A stretch of 53,612 bases of DNA from an uncultured Actinomycetes bacterium. GTDB taxonomy: Bacteria; Actinomycetota; Thermoleophilia; RBG-16-64-13. The stretch is from the NCBI GenBank assembly GCA_903873715.1, contig CAIQPS010000060.1:1-53612 (forward strand). The letters are read 5' to 3'. Shown here in pieces: positions 41,901-48,389 of this stretch (position 1 is the first letter of the stretch; each line of letters opens with the position of its first letter). The notes below the pieces were generated by a model. That model worked only from the letters and a program-made list of their open reading frames with translations, did not search any database and was not told the DNA's origin. Made by a program: the position numbers and the translations under genes.

Positions 41901-42454
41901 GGGTTGTTCGGGAGCACGGTGGTGCCGGCGCCGTCGAACGTGATGCCGGTGTTGTTTATGTAGGCCTTGAGTAGTCCGTTGAGAACGGTAGTGCCGCCCG
42001 AGGCTGTGCTGACGACGAAAGACGGGATGTTCATGAGATCGAACTCCACGTTCAACGTGACAGTGCCGGAGGTCGACTGATTGTCGATGCCTCCGCAATA
42101 CAACATCCGATCCCATTCGTAGGCGACCAGGGTGTAGCCGGAACCCGTGAACTTGAGCTTGCCGAACTGCGGATATCCCGTGACGTCGTAAGTCATTGCC
42201 TTGTTGCTCGCCACGTCCGGGAACACCAAGGTGTCCGCGGCCTTGGGAACCGCCGCGGGAGTCCAGTTTGCAGCGTCGCTCCAGTTGCCGCTCGTAGCTC
42301 CGGTCCATGTCAGCGTGTTGGTCACCGCCGAGGCGTTCCCACTCGTGGCCACGATGAGGCCCACCATGAGTAGCACGACCAAACCCACTTGGATCAGGGG
42401 CCTGCGCGCGTTCGCGGGGTGCTCTGCTCTGCGCCGAGAGCGGGAAAGAAACAT
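38984..42454 (-). CDS. Large secreted repeat protein with beta-helix, InlB-like repeats and PxKF domain
   Basis: This is a 1,156-residue protein. The signal peptide is at about residues 18-43 (hydrophobic run, SGNASA). Two successive modules begin with related motifs, SGNWSDAANWTP and DNKWSTAANWVG, and continue into Gly/Thr-rich beta-helix-like sequence (about 45-370 and 405-750). Then come four bacterial repeats of 73-78 residues with the pattern GGSISP..YDGSQTF..G..I..V.VD and HTISATF. The last 104 residues are a PxKF domain (NRGSTIPVKFVL). No LPXTG, SLH or C-terminal helix is present, so it is either released or held by other means. AAGGAG stands 8-9 bases before the ATG. A surface or adhesive role is inferred. 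Confidence 0.87.
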   Translation of the reverse strand: MFLSRSRRRAEHPANARRPLIQVGLVVLLMVGLIVATSGNASAVTNTLTWTGATSGNWSDAANWTPAAVPKAADTLVFPDVASNKAMTYDVTGYPQFGKLKFTGSGYTLVAYEWDRMLYCGGIDNQSTSGTVTLNVEFDLMNIPSFVVSTASGGTTVLNGLLKAYINNTGITFDGAGTTVLPNNPVGDYNLWDTRATSNLTVAAGTLSVQSLDAGNYAGTITVKSGATLDTPLVSGSRPTIGSTVVVEAGGRFSGAPYVIKPVSIAGILAPSDATGLHYAQFCNTLGFEPGGSYEVDVSSAGRNLNDEAMLTFVDSPRYIAIDSSAASPFTIKLMTPDSGPADFNPAQSYTWLVAYSYWGFDGYDAGDIVLDTTGFKGSPNGTFSLNVTTDSIYVKYTPRTPVVWDGGGGDNKWSTAANWVGDVCPADGDDVVFSGSTRTSPVCDASFDGMTLGSVTFASPGFTVTSVGGPVLTLTKGIYNTCDSGDSSWQVWVRIPAGGATIKTANASATTKLENCYVYMPKGATLTADGDGTFTMNTAFIEDTAGTTDFVVKAGTTYWCSGGGYGSTTTVEDGGTLSFPTDGQYAVIGAVDLQAGGHVTGGAATVKGPFSVAGTVTLGTDNNAIWCHDDVTLLPGGCVELACSYYGGEASGFVGVNNLSDWRFVGVTNSLIVKSDSSSPFTIKPTFDSTVRRSSKHDYAAFLASNVSGYDAGDLVVDGSGITDCKGTVDVWADPSGPFFLGFRYTPLPTYTISCTLGTGATISPDISSTSDTVTKGDSPTYTFGMSASYPGKYISGVKIDDVLQDPTPTSYTFNSVSTDHTIQVLTADRTFGITASAGGNGRVSPAGTTNVTYDGSQTYYVYPDFGYQIDDVKVDDVSQGAITSYEFTNVKAAHKISATFKKKTFTITPSAGAGGSISPNTTQIVDFGGSRSFTITPGTGYHVASVMIDGAWDAGAVTSYDFTSVDVNHTIDVTFAKNTYDITVNAGTGGSISPSAASVEYDGSQTFSVAADPGWTISNVTVDNVSQGAITSYTFSHVTATHTISATFTQNSTNIWGGFLTPLALTDSRVFNRGSTIPVKFVLMHPKGKPIVNMSATLTCIGPNRSYGPYRFAYDKKGDLYLYNLKTAGWPSGFYTFTVTLGDGSTHPVRVYLK
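39299..40201 (-). repeat. Four tandem 73-78-residue InlB/Flg_new-like repeats
   Basis: Four in-frame coding repeats, each with the sequence pattern aromatic-I/F-T..AG.GG.(I/V)SP, then Y(D)GSQTF, then a valine-rich strand with a VDDV-type turn, then SY.F..V...H.I. The second and fourth share VSQGAITSY.F exactly at protein level. Confidence 0.85.
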
Positions 42455-42518
42455 CTTCTCTTCTCCTTCATTGCTGTGCGGCCGGACCGGCCCAGCCCAG
42501 GAAGACCGGGGGGCACAC

Positions 42519-42524
42519 GATATA
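42519..42524 (-). promoter_or_regulatory. -10 candidate of the surface-protein gene
   Basis: TATATC on the minus strand, about 65 bases upstream of the ATG at 42454. The -35 region (GTGAGT at 17 bases) is weak, as in activator-dependent promoters. Confidence 0.4.
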
Positions 42525-42558
42525 CAGCCAGCGTAGCAAGCACTCACTTACACGAACA

Positions 42559-42574
42559 TTGGACTTTCGTCCCA
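42559..42574. promoter_or_regulatory. DosR/NarL-like inverted repeat upstream of the surface-protein gene
   Basis: GGAC TTTC GTCC (42561-42572), within TTGGACTTTCGTCCCA, resembles the GGGACT-N-AGTCCC core of DosR/DevR-type response-regulator sites. It is centred about 54 bases upstream of the predicted start point of the leftward gene. The remainder of the 259-base gap holds the rubrerythrin terminator and no ORF I trust. Confidence 0.45.
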
Positions 42575-42621
42575 GTAGTGGACTTGCGCAGGAGTGCAAT
42601 CAGCGGAGAGCGGGGGGCCAA

Positions 42622-42658
42622 GAGACAAAAGACCCCGGTAGCTAAGGCCACCGGGGTC
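42622..42658 (-). terminator. Rho-independent terminator of the rubrerythrin gene
   Basis: On the minus strand GACCCCGGT (42658-42650), a 10-base loop, ACCGGGGTC (42639-42631), then TTTTGTCTCTT. Confidence 0.85.
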
Positions 42659-42713
42659 GTCATTGCTAGCTCGGTCCGGCCCGCCGATGCGCCGGCGGAC
42701 GGATGGTGATCGT

Positions 42714-43256
42714 CTAGGCGAAGTAGCGGTCGAGCAGGCCTTTGAAGGCTTTGCCGTGACGGGCTTCGTCGCGAGCCATCTCGTGGACGGTGTCGTGGAT
42801 GGCGTCGTAGCCGAGTTCTTTGGCCAGTTTGGCGAGTTCGAACTTGCCGGAGGTCGCGCCGTTCTCAGCCTCGACGCGGGCCTTGAGGTTCTCTTTGCTG
42901 GAGGCGGAGAGGACTTCGCCCAGCAGCTCGGCGAAACGGGAAGCGTGGTCGGCTTCCTCGAACGCGGCGCGGCGCCAGTATTCGCCCACCTCGGGATAGC
43001 CCTCGCGGTAGGCCACGCGAGACATCGCGAGGTACATACCGACCTCGGTGCACTCGCCGTTGAAGTTCATGCGGAGACCTTCGAGCACGCGGGGATCCAC
43101 GTCTTTGGCGATACCGACGACATGTTCGGCCGCCCAGCTCATCTCGCCGCCGCCGGCCGCTTTGAAGCCTGCGCCGGGGGCCTTGCACTGCGGGCATTCG
43201 GCCGGGGGAGCATCACCTTCGAAGACGTAACCGCAAACGGGGCAAGTCCATTTCAT
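42714..43256 (-). CDS. Reverse rubrerythrin (N-terminal rubredoxin, C-terminal diiron domain)
   Basis: This is a 180-residue protein. Rubredoxin-like iron site at the start: C5-x2-C8 and C21-x2-C24 (CPVC, CPQC). The ferritin-like diiron domain follows, with Glu/His ligands in [29 protein letters not shown] and [12 protein letters not shown]. With the rubredoxin in front of the diiron domain it is a reverse rubrerythrin, an NAD(P)H-linked peroxidase of anaerobes. GGGAGGA lies 7 bases before the ATG at 43256. It has its own -10 box and terminator, so it is monocistronic. Confidence 0.93.
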   Translation of the reverse strand: MKWTCPVCGYVFEGDAPPAECPQCKAPGAGFKAAGGGEMSWAAEHVVGIAKDVDPRVLEGLRMNFNGECTEVGMYLAMSRVAYREGYPEVGEYWRRAAFEEADHASRFAELLGEVLSASSKENLKARVEAENGATSGKFELAKLAKELGYDAIHDTVHEMARDEARHGKAFKGLLDRYFA

Positions 43257-43278
43257 GTTCGTATCCTCCCTCAATGGT

Positions 43279-43284
43279 CTTATA
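43279..43284 (-). promoter_or_regulatory. -10 box of the rubrerythrin promoter
   Basis: TATAAG on the minus strand, about 22 bases before the ATG. Upstream is CTAAGGTACTAACC with the small palindrome AGGTACT-like core. This may be a redox-responsive operator, but it is too short to name. Confidence 0.45.
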
Positions 43285-43328
43285 GGTTAGTACCTTAGTG
43301 CACAATCAATGAGCCCATTATACATACT

Positions 43329-44240
43329 CTAGGGGGTTTGTCTATTCCTTACTTCAATAAAAATATGAGTGACCTGCGGATAGGGTATCTGGATGCGCTG
43401 TTCGATCCTGCGGACGGCCGAATCGACGTCCTCTACAGTGATCCCGGGGCGGAAAGTGACCTCGATGTTGAGCAGTATCTGATCCGGCCCGAGGTGCATT
43501 GTGAGGACCTCGCCGAGGTCCATGACCGCCGGATCGCCGAGGGCGGCGCCCCGCAGGGCTTCCACGATCTCCGGGTCGGCGACCTCTCCGACGAGCAGGC
43601 TGCGGCTCTCTGCCGCGAGCCACACCGCTGCGCTCACCAGGATAAGCCCGATGACGACTGAAGCTGCGCCGTCGAGTTCAGGCATGTCGAGGACGTCGCT
43701 CAGCAGCACGCCGATGAACGCGACGGCCAGGCCGAGCAACGCGGCCGAGTCCTCGAACACGACGGTGAACAGGCTCGGGTCCTTCCCCCGGCGGATGGCG
43801 GCGACTACGCTGCGTGAGCCGCGGTTCTGCTTGAACGCCCTCCAGGCCACGGTGAAGGACATCCCTTCAAAGACGGCCGAGAGCCCCAGCACGATGTAGT
43901 TGATGTAGGCGGTACCGATGTGGGTCGGGTGGATGATGTGGGTGATGCCCTCGTAGACGGACATCCCGCCCCCGACTGCGAAGATGCTGATGGCCACGAT
44001 GAGGCTCCAGAAATAGACCTCCATGCCGTGGCCGAAGACGTGCTCTTCGTCCGCCGGCCGGGCGCCGCGGCGCAGGCCGTAGAACAGAAGGACGCCGTTC
44101 CCCGTGTCCACCAGGGAGTGGATGCCCTCTGAGATCATGGCGGAGCTGCCGGTGAACCCAGCTGCCACGAACTTGATGGTGGCGATCGCGAGGTTGCCGG
44201 CGATCGCGGCGACGATAGCTCTCTTGGATTCGGCTGCCAT
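43329..44240 (-). CDS. Cation diffusion facilitator (CDF) metal transporter
   Basis: This is a 303-residue membrane protein with six helices (about 8-215) and a cytoplasmic ferredoxin-like C-terminal domain (about 220-303, ILLNIEVTFRPGITVEDVD). Metal-site residues are H41-x3-D45 in HSLVDTGNG of helix 2 and E163-D164 in FEDSAALLG of helix 5. CDF proteins export Zn, Fe, Mn or Co in exchange for protons. The His in helix 2 suggests zinc, iron or manganese, but I cannot choose. The start at 44240 has no Shine-Dalgarno; TAGACT ends 7 bases upstream. It is divergent from the beta-helix gene. Confidence 0.9.
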   Translation of the reverse strand: MAAESKRAIVAAIAGNLAIATIKFVAAGFTGSSAMISEGIHSLVDTGNGVLLFYGLRRGARPADEEHVFGHGMEVYFWSLIVAISIFAVGGGMSVYEGITHIIHPTHIGTAYINYIVLGLSAVFEGMSFTVAWRAFKQNRGSRSVVAAIRRGKDPSLFTVVFEDSAALLGLAVAFIGVLLSDVLDMPELDGAASVVIGLILVSAAVWLAAESRSLLVGEVADPEIVEALRGAALGDPAVMDLGEVLTMHLGPDQILLNIEVTFRPGITVEDVDSAVRRIEQRIQIPYPQVTHIFIEVRNRQTP

Positions 44241-44247
44241 GCGGACC

Positions 44248-44253
44248 AGTCTA
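44248..44253 (-). promoter_or_regulatory. -10 box 7 bases before the CDF start (candidate leaderless promoter)
   Basis: TAGACT on the minus strand, 7 bases upstream of the ATG at 44240, with no ribosome site between. Confidence 0.45.
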
Positions 44254-44353
44254 CACGGTGGCCGGGCGGCGACGCGAGGTCCGGGGGCGACGCGGGGCCC
44301 GGCGTCGAGCGGGGCGGCGCCCGGCGCGAAGCTCCGGGCGCGGCTGCGGTCGC

Positions 44354-44382
44354 TTGACATTGAGGGCGGGCTGGGCGACTCT
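44354..44382 (+). promoter_or_regulatory. Promoter candidate of the beta-helix/glmM operon
   Basis: A consensus TTGACA (44354-44359), 17 bases, then GACTCT (44377-44382), 7 bases before the ATG at 44390. The -10 is weak but the spacing and lack of Shine-Dalgarno fit a leaderless start. Confidence 0.45.
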
Positions 44383-44389
44383 TGCCTGC

Positions 44390-45634
44390 ATGGACCTGAA
44401 CCAGAGAGGACTCGAAAAAGCCGCCCGTCTCATCGAGAAGGGCGTCAGCATCCCGGCTCCGTACAGCATCGACATCGGCGACGAGGTCGACCTGTCCCGC
44501 ATCTCCGGCAGCGACGTGGTGATCTACCCAGGGTGCCGCATCTACGGGGCCAAGACCGTCATATCCGCCGGATCGAAGCTGGGCGCCGAAGGGCCGGTCA
44601 CCGTCGAGGATTGCCACCTGGGCCCCAAGGTTGAGTTGAAGGGTGGCTACGTGCGGCGGTCGGTCTTCCTGGAGAAGGCTGCCATGGGTTCCGGGGCGCA
44701 CGTGCGCGAGGGCTGCCTGCTCGAAGAGGAGGCCAGCGGCGCGCATTGCGTGGGTATCAAGCAGACCATCCTGCTTGCCTACGTCACCCTCGGGAGTCTC
44801 ATCAACTTCTGCGACTGCCTCATGACGGGAGGCACCGACCGCGTCAACCACAGCGAGGTCGGCAGTTCGTACATCCATTTCAACTACACTCCCGATGGGG
44901 ACAAGTGCACGCCCTCGCTCTTCGGCGACGTCGCCCGCGGGGTGATGCTGAACCAGGCGCCCATCTTCCTCGGGGGCCAGGGTGGCGCCGCGGGGCCGGT
45001 GCGCACCGGGTTCGGCACGGTCGTAGTGGCCGGCTGCATCCTCCGCGAGGACATCCTGGAAGACCAGCGCCTCGTGGTCGTCGGTCCGCACAGGGAGGCG
45101 AAGCGGCGTTACATCCCGCGCACGTACGGCAACCTCAATCGGGTGGTGCGCAACAACGTGGTGTACCTGGCCAACCTGGTGGCGCTCGAGACCTGGTACC
45201 GGCACGTGCGCCGGCCGTTCTTCTCGGGGCAGGAGTTCGGCGATCTCGTTTACCAAGGGGCCGTCGAACTGCTGGCGGGAGCCAAGGACGAGCGCATCAA
45301 GCGGCTCAAGGCCATGGCGGCCAAGGTACCGGCGTCCAATCGCTGCATCGGCGAGGTGAGCGCCAACCTGGACGCCCTGGGGGAGTCGTTCGCCGGCGAG
45401 GCCGCGCGGTCGGCCGGGGAGACAGGCGAGACCGGCGCACTCGGCGAGAAGTTCCTGGCAGGGTTCGGGCAGGCCGCCGCGGGGGAGACCTCCTTCGTGA
45501 ACGCTATCAAGAGTCTTGACGGCGCGCTGACAGAGGCCGGCGTAGAGTGGTTGCAACGTACTGTAGACGACCTTTGCGCGCGGGCCGACGCGCTCATGCC
45601 CTCCCTGGGCATCTGCTCCCCGGGCAAGAGATAG
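44390..45634 (+). CDS. Left-handed beta-helix protein (GlmU C-terminal-like; UDP-GlcNAc pyrophosphorylase-related)
   Basis: This is a 414-residue soluble protein. Residues about 30-240 follow the hexapeptide pattern of left-handed beta helices (SDVVIYPGCRIYGAKTVI, GPVTVEDCHLGPKVELKG, GSSYIHFNYTPDGDKCTPS), like the acetyltransferase half of GlmU. The uridylyltransferase Rossmann half (LAAGxGTRM) is absent. The rest is helical. Proteins like this are often annotated as UDP-N-acetylglucosamine pyrophosphorylase, which the missing motif does not support. It lies 12 bases before glmM, so a role in amino-sugar or nucleotide-sugar supply is likely. Upstream in-frame codons exist (to 44258), but that part is Arg/Ala-rich and lies before the promoter. 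Confidence 0.8.
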   Translation: MDLNQRGLEKAARLIEKGVSIPAPYSIDIGDEVDLSRISGSDVVIYPGCRIYGAKTVISAGSKLGAEGPVTVEDCHLGPKVELKGGYVRRSVFLEKAAMGSGAHVREGCLLEEEASGAHCVGIKQTILLAYVTLGSLINFCDCLMTGGTDRVNHSEVGSSYIHFNYTPDGDKCTPSLFGDVARGVMLNQAPIFLGGQGGAAGPVRTGFGTVVVAGCILREDILEDQRLVVVGPHREAKRRYIPRTYGNLNRVVRNNVVYLANLVALETWYRHVRRPFFSGQEFGDLVYQGAVELLAGAKDERIKRLKAMAAKVPASNRCIGEVSANLDALGESFAGEAARSAGETGETGALGEKFLAGFGQAAAGETSFVNAIKSLDGALTEAGVEWLQRTVDDLCARADALMPSLGICSPGKR

Positions 45635-45646
45635 GAGAACCACCAT

Positions 45647-47002
45647 ATGGGCAGGTTGTTCGGTACCGACGGCATCCGGGGTGAGGCCAACCGCTATCCG
45701 ATGGATGCCGCTACGGCCTTCGCGGTCGGCCAGGCCATGACCCGGGCGCTCAAGCGCGAGGGGCACATCCCGCGGGTGATCATCGGCAAGGACACGCGTA
45801 TCTCCGGCTACATGCTGGAGAGCTCGCTCGAGTCGGGGGTCACCTCCATGGGCGGATACGCCTATCTCGTGGGAGTGGCGCCCACGCCGGCCATCGCGTA
45901 TCTCACCGAGAGCATGCGCGCCGACGCCGGCTTCGTGATCTCGGCGTCGCACAACCCGTATCACGACAACGGCATCAAAGCCTTCGCCGGCAACGGCTGC
46001 AAGCTCTCCGACGAGCAGGAAGCCGAGATCGAGGACCTGGTGCTGGGCGGCGAGCTTCCCGAGATGGTCCCGGCCCCCAAGGGCATGGGGCGGGCGAAAC
46101 GACTCGATGACGCGCTCGGGCGGTACGTAGTGTTCCTCAAGAACACCTTCCCTCGCGGCCTGACCATGGAGAACCTCAAAGTCGCCATGGACGTCGCCAA
46201 CGGCGCCACCTACAAGGTCGCCCCGATGGCGTTCACGGAACTGGGCGCCGAGGTGACCGTCATCCACGACGAGCCCAACGGGTTCAACATCAACGACGGG
46301 TGCGGCTCGCAGCACACCCAGGATCTGAGCAAGACCGTGGTCGAGACCGGTTCGGCCATCGGACTGGCGTTCGACGGTGATGGGGACCGGCTGATCGCCG
46401 TGGACGAGAAGGGCAACACCATCACCGGCGACCAGATCCTCATGATCTGCGCCAAGATGCTCAAAGACGAAGGGCGCCTCACCAACGACCTGCTGGTCAC
46501 CACCGTGATGAGCAACCTGGGGCTGCGCGTCGCCGCCGCGAACGCGGGGATCCGCCATCACGCGTCCAAGGTGGGAGACCGCAACGTCCTCGAGGACATG
46601 AAGGCCATGGGTGCCGTCCTCGGCGGCGAGGACTCCGGCCACGTCATCTTCCTCGAGCACCACACCACCGGTGACGGCATACTCACAGCTCTGCAGCTTG
46701 TGGCGGCCATGCTCAAAGAGGGCAAGCCGCTGTCGCAGATGGCCGCCGAAGCCATGGACGTGTTCCCTCAGCGTCTCGTCAACATCAGGGTGGCCCGCAA
46801 GCCGGAGATCGACACCGTGCCGGAGATCATGGCGGCCATCGCCGAGGCGGAGGCCGAACTGGACGGCAACGGCCGGGTGCTGGTGCGCTACTCCGGCACC
46901 GAGTCACTTTGCCGGGTCATGGTGGAGGGGCCGACGGCGCAGGTCACCGATTGCTGGGCGGACAGAGTCGCGGACGTCGTGCGGGTGGTCCTCGGGGAGT
47001 AA
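45647..47002 (+). CDS. glmM: Phosphoglucosamine mutase
   Basis: This is a 451-residue protein matching GlmM over its full length. It starts GRLFGTDGIRGEAN; phosphoserine loop ISASHNPYHDNGIK with Ser101; metal loop FDGDGDR (D243, D245, D247); sugar loop GGEDSGHVIF; and the C-terminal phosphate loop RYSGTESLCRVM. It converts glucosamine-6-phosphate to glucosamine-1-phosphate for UDP-GlcNAc, peptidoglycan and envelope glycans. TAGGAGAACC lies upstream of the ATG. It is co-transcribed with the beta-helix protein. Confidence 0.96.
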   Translation: MGRLFGTDGIRGEANRYPMDAATAFAVGQAMTRALKREGHIPRVIIGKDTRISGYMLESSLESGVTSMGGYAYLVGVAPTPAIAYLTESMRADAGFVISASHNPYHDNGIKAFAGNGCKLSDEQEAEIEDLVLGGELPEMVPAPKGMGRAKRLDDALGRYVVFLKNTFPRGLTMENLKVAMDVANGATYKVAPMAFTELGAEVTVIHDEPNGFNINDGCGSQHTQDLSKTVVETGSAIGLAFDGDGDRLIAVDEKGNTITGDQILMICAKMLKDEGRLTNDLLVTTVMSNLGLRVAAANAGIRHHASKVGDRNVLEDMKAMGAVLGGEDSGHVIFLEHHTTGDGILTALQLVAAMLKEGKPLSQMAAEAMDVFPQRLVNIRVARKPEIDTVPEIMAAIAEAEAELDGNGRVLVRYSGTESLCRVMVEGPTAQVTDCWADRVADVVRVVLGE

Positions 47003-47096
47003 GTGCCTGAAGGCGACCGGCGCCGTACCGGCGCCCCGAGCCGCGGCTTCGCGCGCGGCCCCGCTGCCGCTCGCAGCCTCGTACATACGCCGGGCA

Positions 47097-47125
47097 TTTA
47101 CAACCCGGTCGCTCGGCGATATGCT
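47097..47125 (+). promoter_or_regulatory. Leaderless promoter of the mazEF-like pair
   Basis: TTTACA (47097-47102), 17 bases, TATGCT (47120-47125), then 6 bases to the ATG at 47132. The predicted +1 is the A of the start codon or one base before. The preceding GC-rich gap after glmM has hairpins without a T-run. Confidence 0.65.
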
Positions 47126-47131
47126 GCGGTC

Positions 47132-47338
47132 ATGAGCACCACTCCCTTCAACGTCCGGCTGCCCGACTGGGCCCTCCAGTACATCAACAGCCGTGCTGCC
47201 GATACCGGCACCACGAAGACCGACGTCCTCCTCGAGGCGCTCCACGCACTCCAGGTCCAGGACCGGCAGGCGCTGATGCGCAAGGGCTACGCGGAGATGC
47301 GGGAGATCGACAAGCTGATAGCCGAGGAGAGCCTGTGA
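47132..47338 (+). CDS. Ribbon-helix-helix antitoxin of the MazEF-like pair
   Basis: This is a 68-residue protein starting MSTTPFNVRLPDWALQYINS. The beta strand FNVRLPD followed by two helices (RAADTGTTKTDVLLEALHAL) is the ribbon-helix-helix DNA-binding fold. The charged C-terminal helix (KGYAEMREIDKLIAEESL) would bind and block the toxin. Its stop overlaps the toxin start. Antitoxins of this kind repress their own operon with the toxin as co-repressor. The start at 47132 is supported by a good promoter whose +1 coincides with it; a longer reading from 47003 would be Arg/Ala-rich and upstream of that promoter. Confidence 0.85.
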   Translation: MSTTPFNVRLPDWALQYINSRAADTGTTKTDVLLEALHALQVQDRQALMRKGYAEMREIDKLIAEESL

Positions 47339-47673
47339 TGGCCATCAAGCGCGGCGGGATCTATCTCTTCGACTTGGGGCCCGACATGACGGGGCAGCCG
47401 CGCAAGCGGCCGGTCCTCGTGGTCCAGAACGACCAGGGCAACGAGGTGGGGGCGACCACCGTCGTCGTGTCGCTCACTTCGGTGGTCCCGTCGGAGTTGT
47501 TCCCGTTCCAGGTGCACCTGCCTACGGCCGTGCTCGGCAAACCGGGCGTCATCCACTGCGAGCAGATCAAGACGGTGCCCATGGACCGCATCGAGCCCGA
47601 CCTGGTAGCCGAGTGCTCGGCTGAGGTCATGGCCGCCGTCGACGACGCTTTGAGGGCTTCGCTGGCGCTCTGA
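47335..47673 (+). CDS. mazF: MazF/PemK-type mRNA endoribonuclease toxin
   Basis: This is a 112-residue protein with the MazF fold: KRGGIYLFDLGPD, GQPRKRPVLVVQND (the conserved Arg and Pro of the active region), VVSLTSVVPS and VIHCEQIKTV. MazF toxins cut single-stranded mRNA at short sequence-specific sites. The GTG at 47335 overlaps the antitoxin stop (GTGATGG), and ATG at 47338 is an alternative start. This is a standard antitoxin-first, overlapping toxin-antitoxin unit. The cleavage site cannot be predicted. Confidence 0.9.
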   Translation: MMAIKRGGIYLFDLGPDMTGQPRKRPVLVVQNDQGNEVGATTVVVSLTSVVPSELFPFQVHLPTAVLGKPGVIHCEQIKTVPMDRIEPDLVAECSAEVMAAVDDALRASLAL

Positions 47674-47749
47674 CCCGGGCCGCCCGCGGACTCGCCGACG
47701 AGCGCCGCTCGCGGCCGCGCCGGTGTCGTACCCCTCTAGGGCGGCGCCA

Positions 47750-48283
47750 CTAGAGCAGCGCCAGGCCTATGGACTCGGCGGCCAAGGGCTGCCAAAGCAC
47801 GAAGCGGAACAGCAGGACTATCGCCAGAAGCACCAGCGCGAGCACGCCCAGCGCTACCCAGTGATAGCGGGCGCTCCTGGCCCTCATGTCGGTGGTGTCC
47901 CGCTCCCGCCCCGGGGGATGCTCCAGCTCCAACGGCTCGGTGTGCGGGGCCAGCGTACTGGACCATCCGTCGCCCGCGGGCTTCTCATGATCGGCTGAAG
48001 CGGGCCGCCTCGAGCCTTCGCCTGTGGCCCACCGGTTCGCGATCCAGGTGCCCGCTGCGGGCACGGCGGTCGCGAAGCCAACGGCCGCAAGAAAGATGGC
48101 GACGAAGAACCAGCTGTCCGACGCCGCCTGTCGGAACACGATGATCATCCAAGCGGCGATCCAGAAGGCGATGGAAGCGGCCGACCACGCGAGCCCCACG
48201 TACCACGCCGCAGGGCCGAAGATGCGGGACCTTTTGCTCTGCTCGTTCTCGGCGCGCCAATCATCGGACACTCGAGCGCTCAT
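47750..48283 (-). CDS. Small membrane protein of unknown function
   Basis: This is a 177-residue protein with about four membrane helices: two in residues 22-52, one at about 58-82, and one at about 145-170. The loop between the third and fourth (about 85-140) is hydrophilic, rich in Pro, Glu and Arg (EKPAGDGWSST, EHPPGRERDT), and probably cytoplasmic. GGGAGG lies 6 bases before the ATG. There are no conserved motifs I know. It stands alone between the mazF-like and GNAT genes. Confidence 0.7.
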   Translation of the reverse strand: MSARVSDDWRAENEQSKRSRIFGPAAWYVGLAWSAASIAFWIAAWMIIVFRQAASDSWFFVAIFLAAVGFATAVPAAGTWIANRWATGEGSRRPASADHEKPAGDGWSSTLAPHTEPLELEHPPGRERDTTDMRARSARYHWVALGVLALVLLAIVLLFRFVLWQPLAAESIGLALL

Positions 48284-48353
48284 CCCAGCCTCCCGGCTCT
48301 TTGTCAAGCGAGTCGCGTGACCATCCTACTCCCGATCATGTCCGGCCGGTGCC

Positions 48354-48382
48354 TGTTTATGACAGAGGGCCGCTGCTACCAT
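48354..48382 (+). promoter_or_regulatory. Leaderless promoter candidate of the GNAT gene
   Basis: TGTTTA (48354-48359), 17 bases, TACCAT (48377-48382), then 7 bases to the GTG at 48390. No ribosome site is present. Confidence 0.5.
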
Positions 48383-48389
48383 CCGGGGC

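Noticed and set aside
42455-42713. A c-di-GMP (GEMM) riboswitch upstream of the surface protein
   Set aside because: GGGACGAAAGTCC recalls part of the aptamer, but it folds on itself as a simple hairpin and the other conserved parts are missing; it also lies upstream of the likely start point. A protein-binding repeat fits better.
44135-46663. 842-codon leftward open frame opposite the beta-helix protein and glmM
   Set aside because: glmM is certain on the other strand; the antisense product has no recognisable domain.
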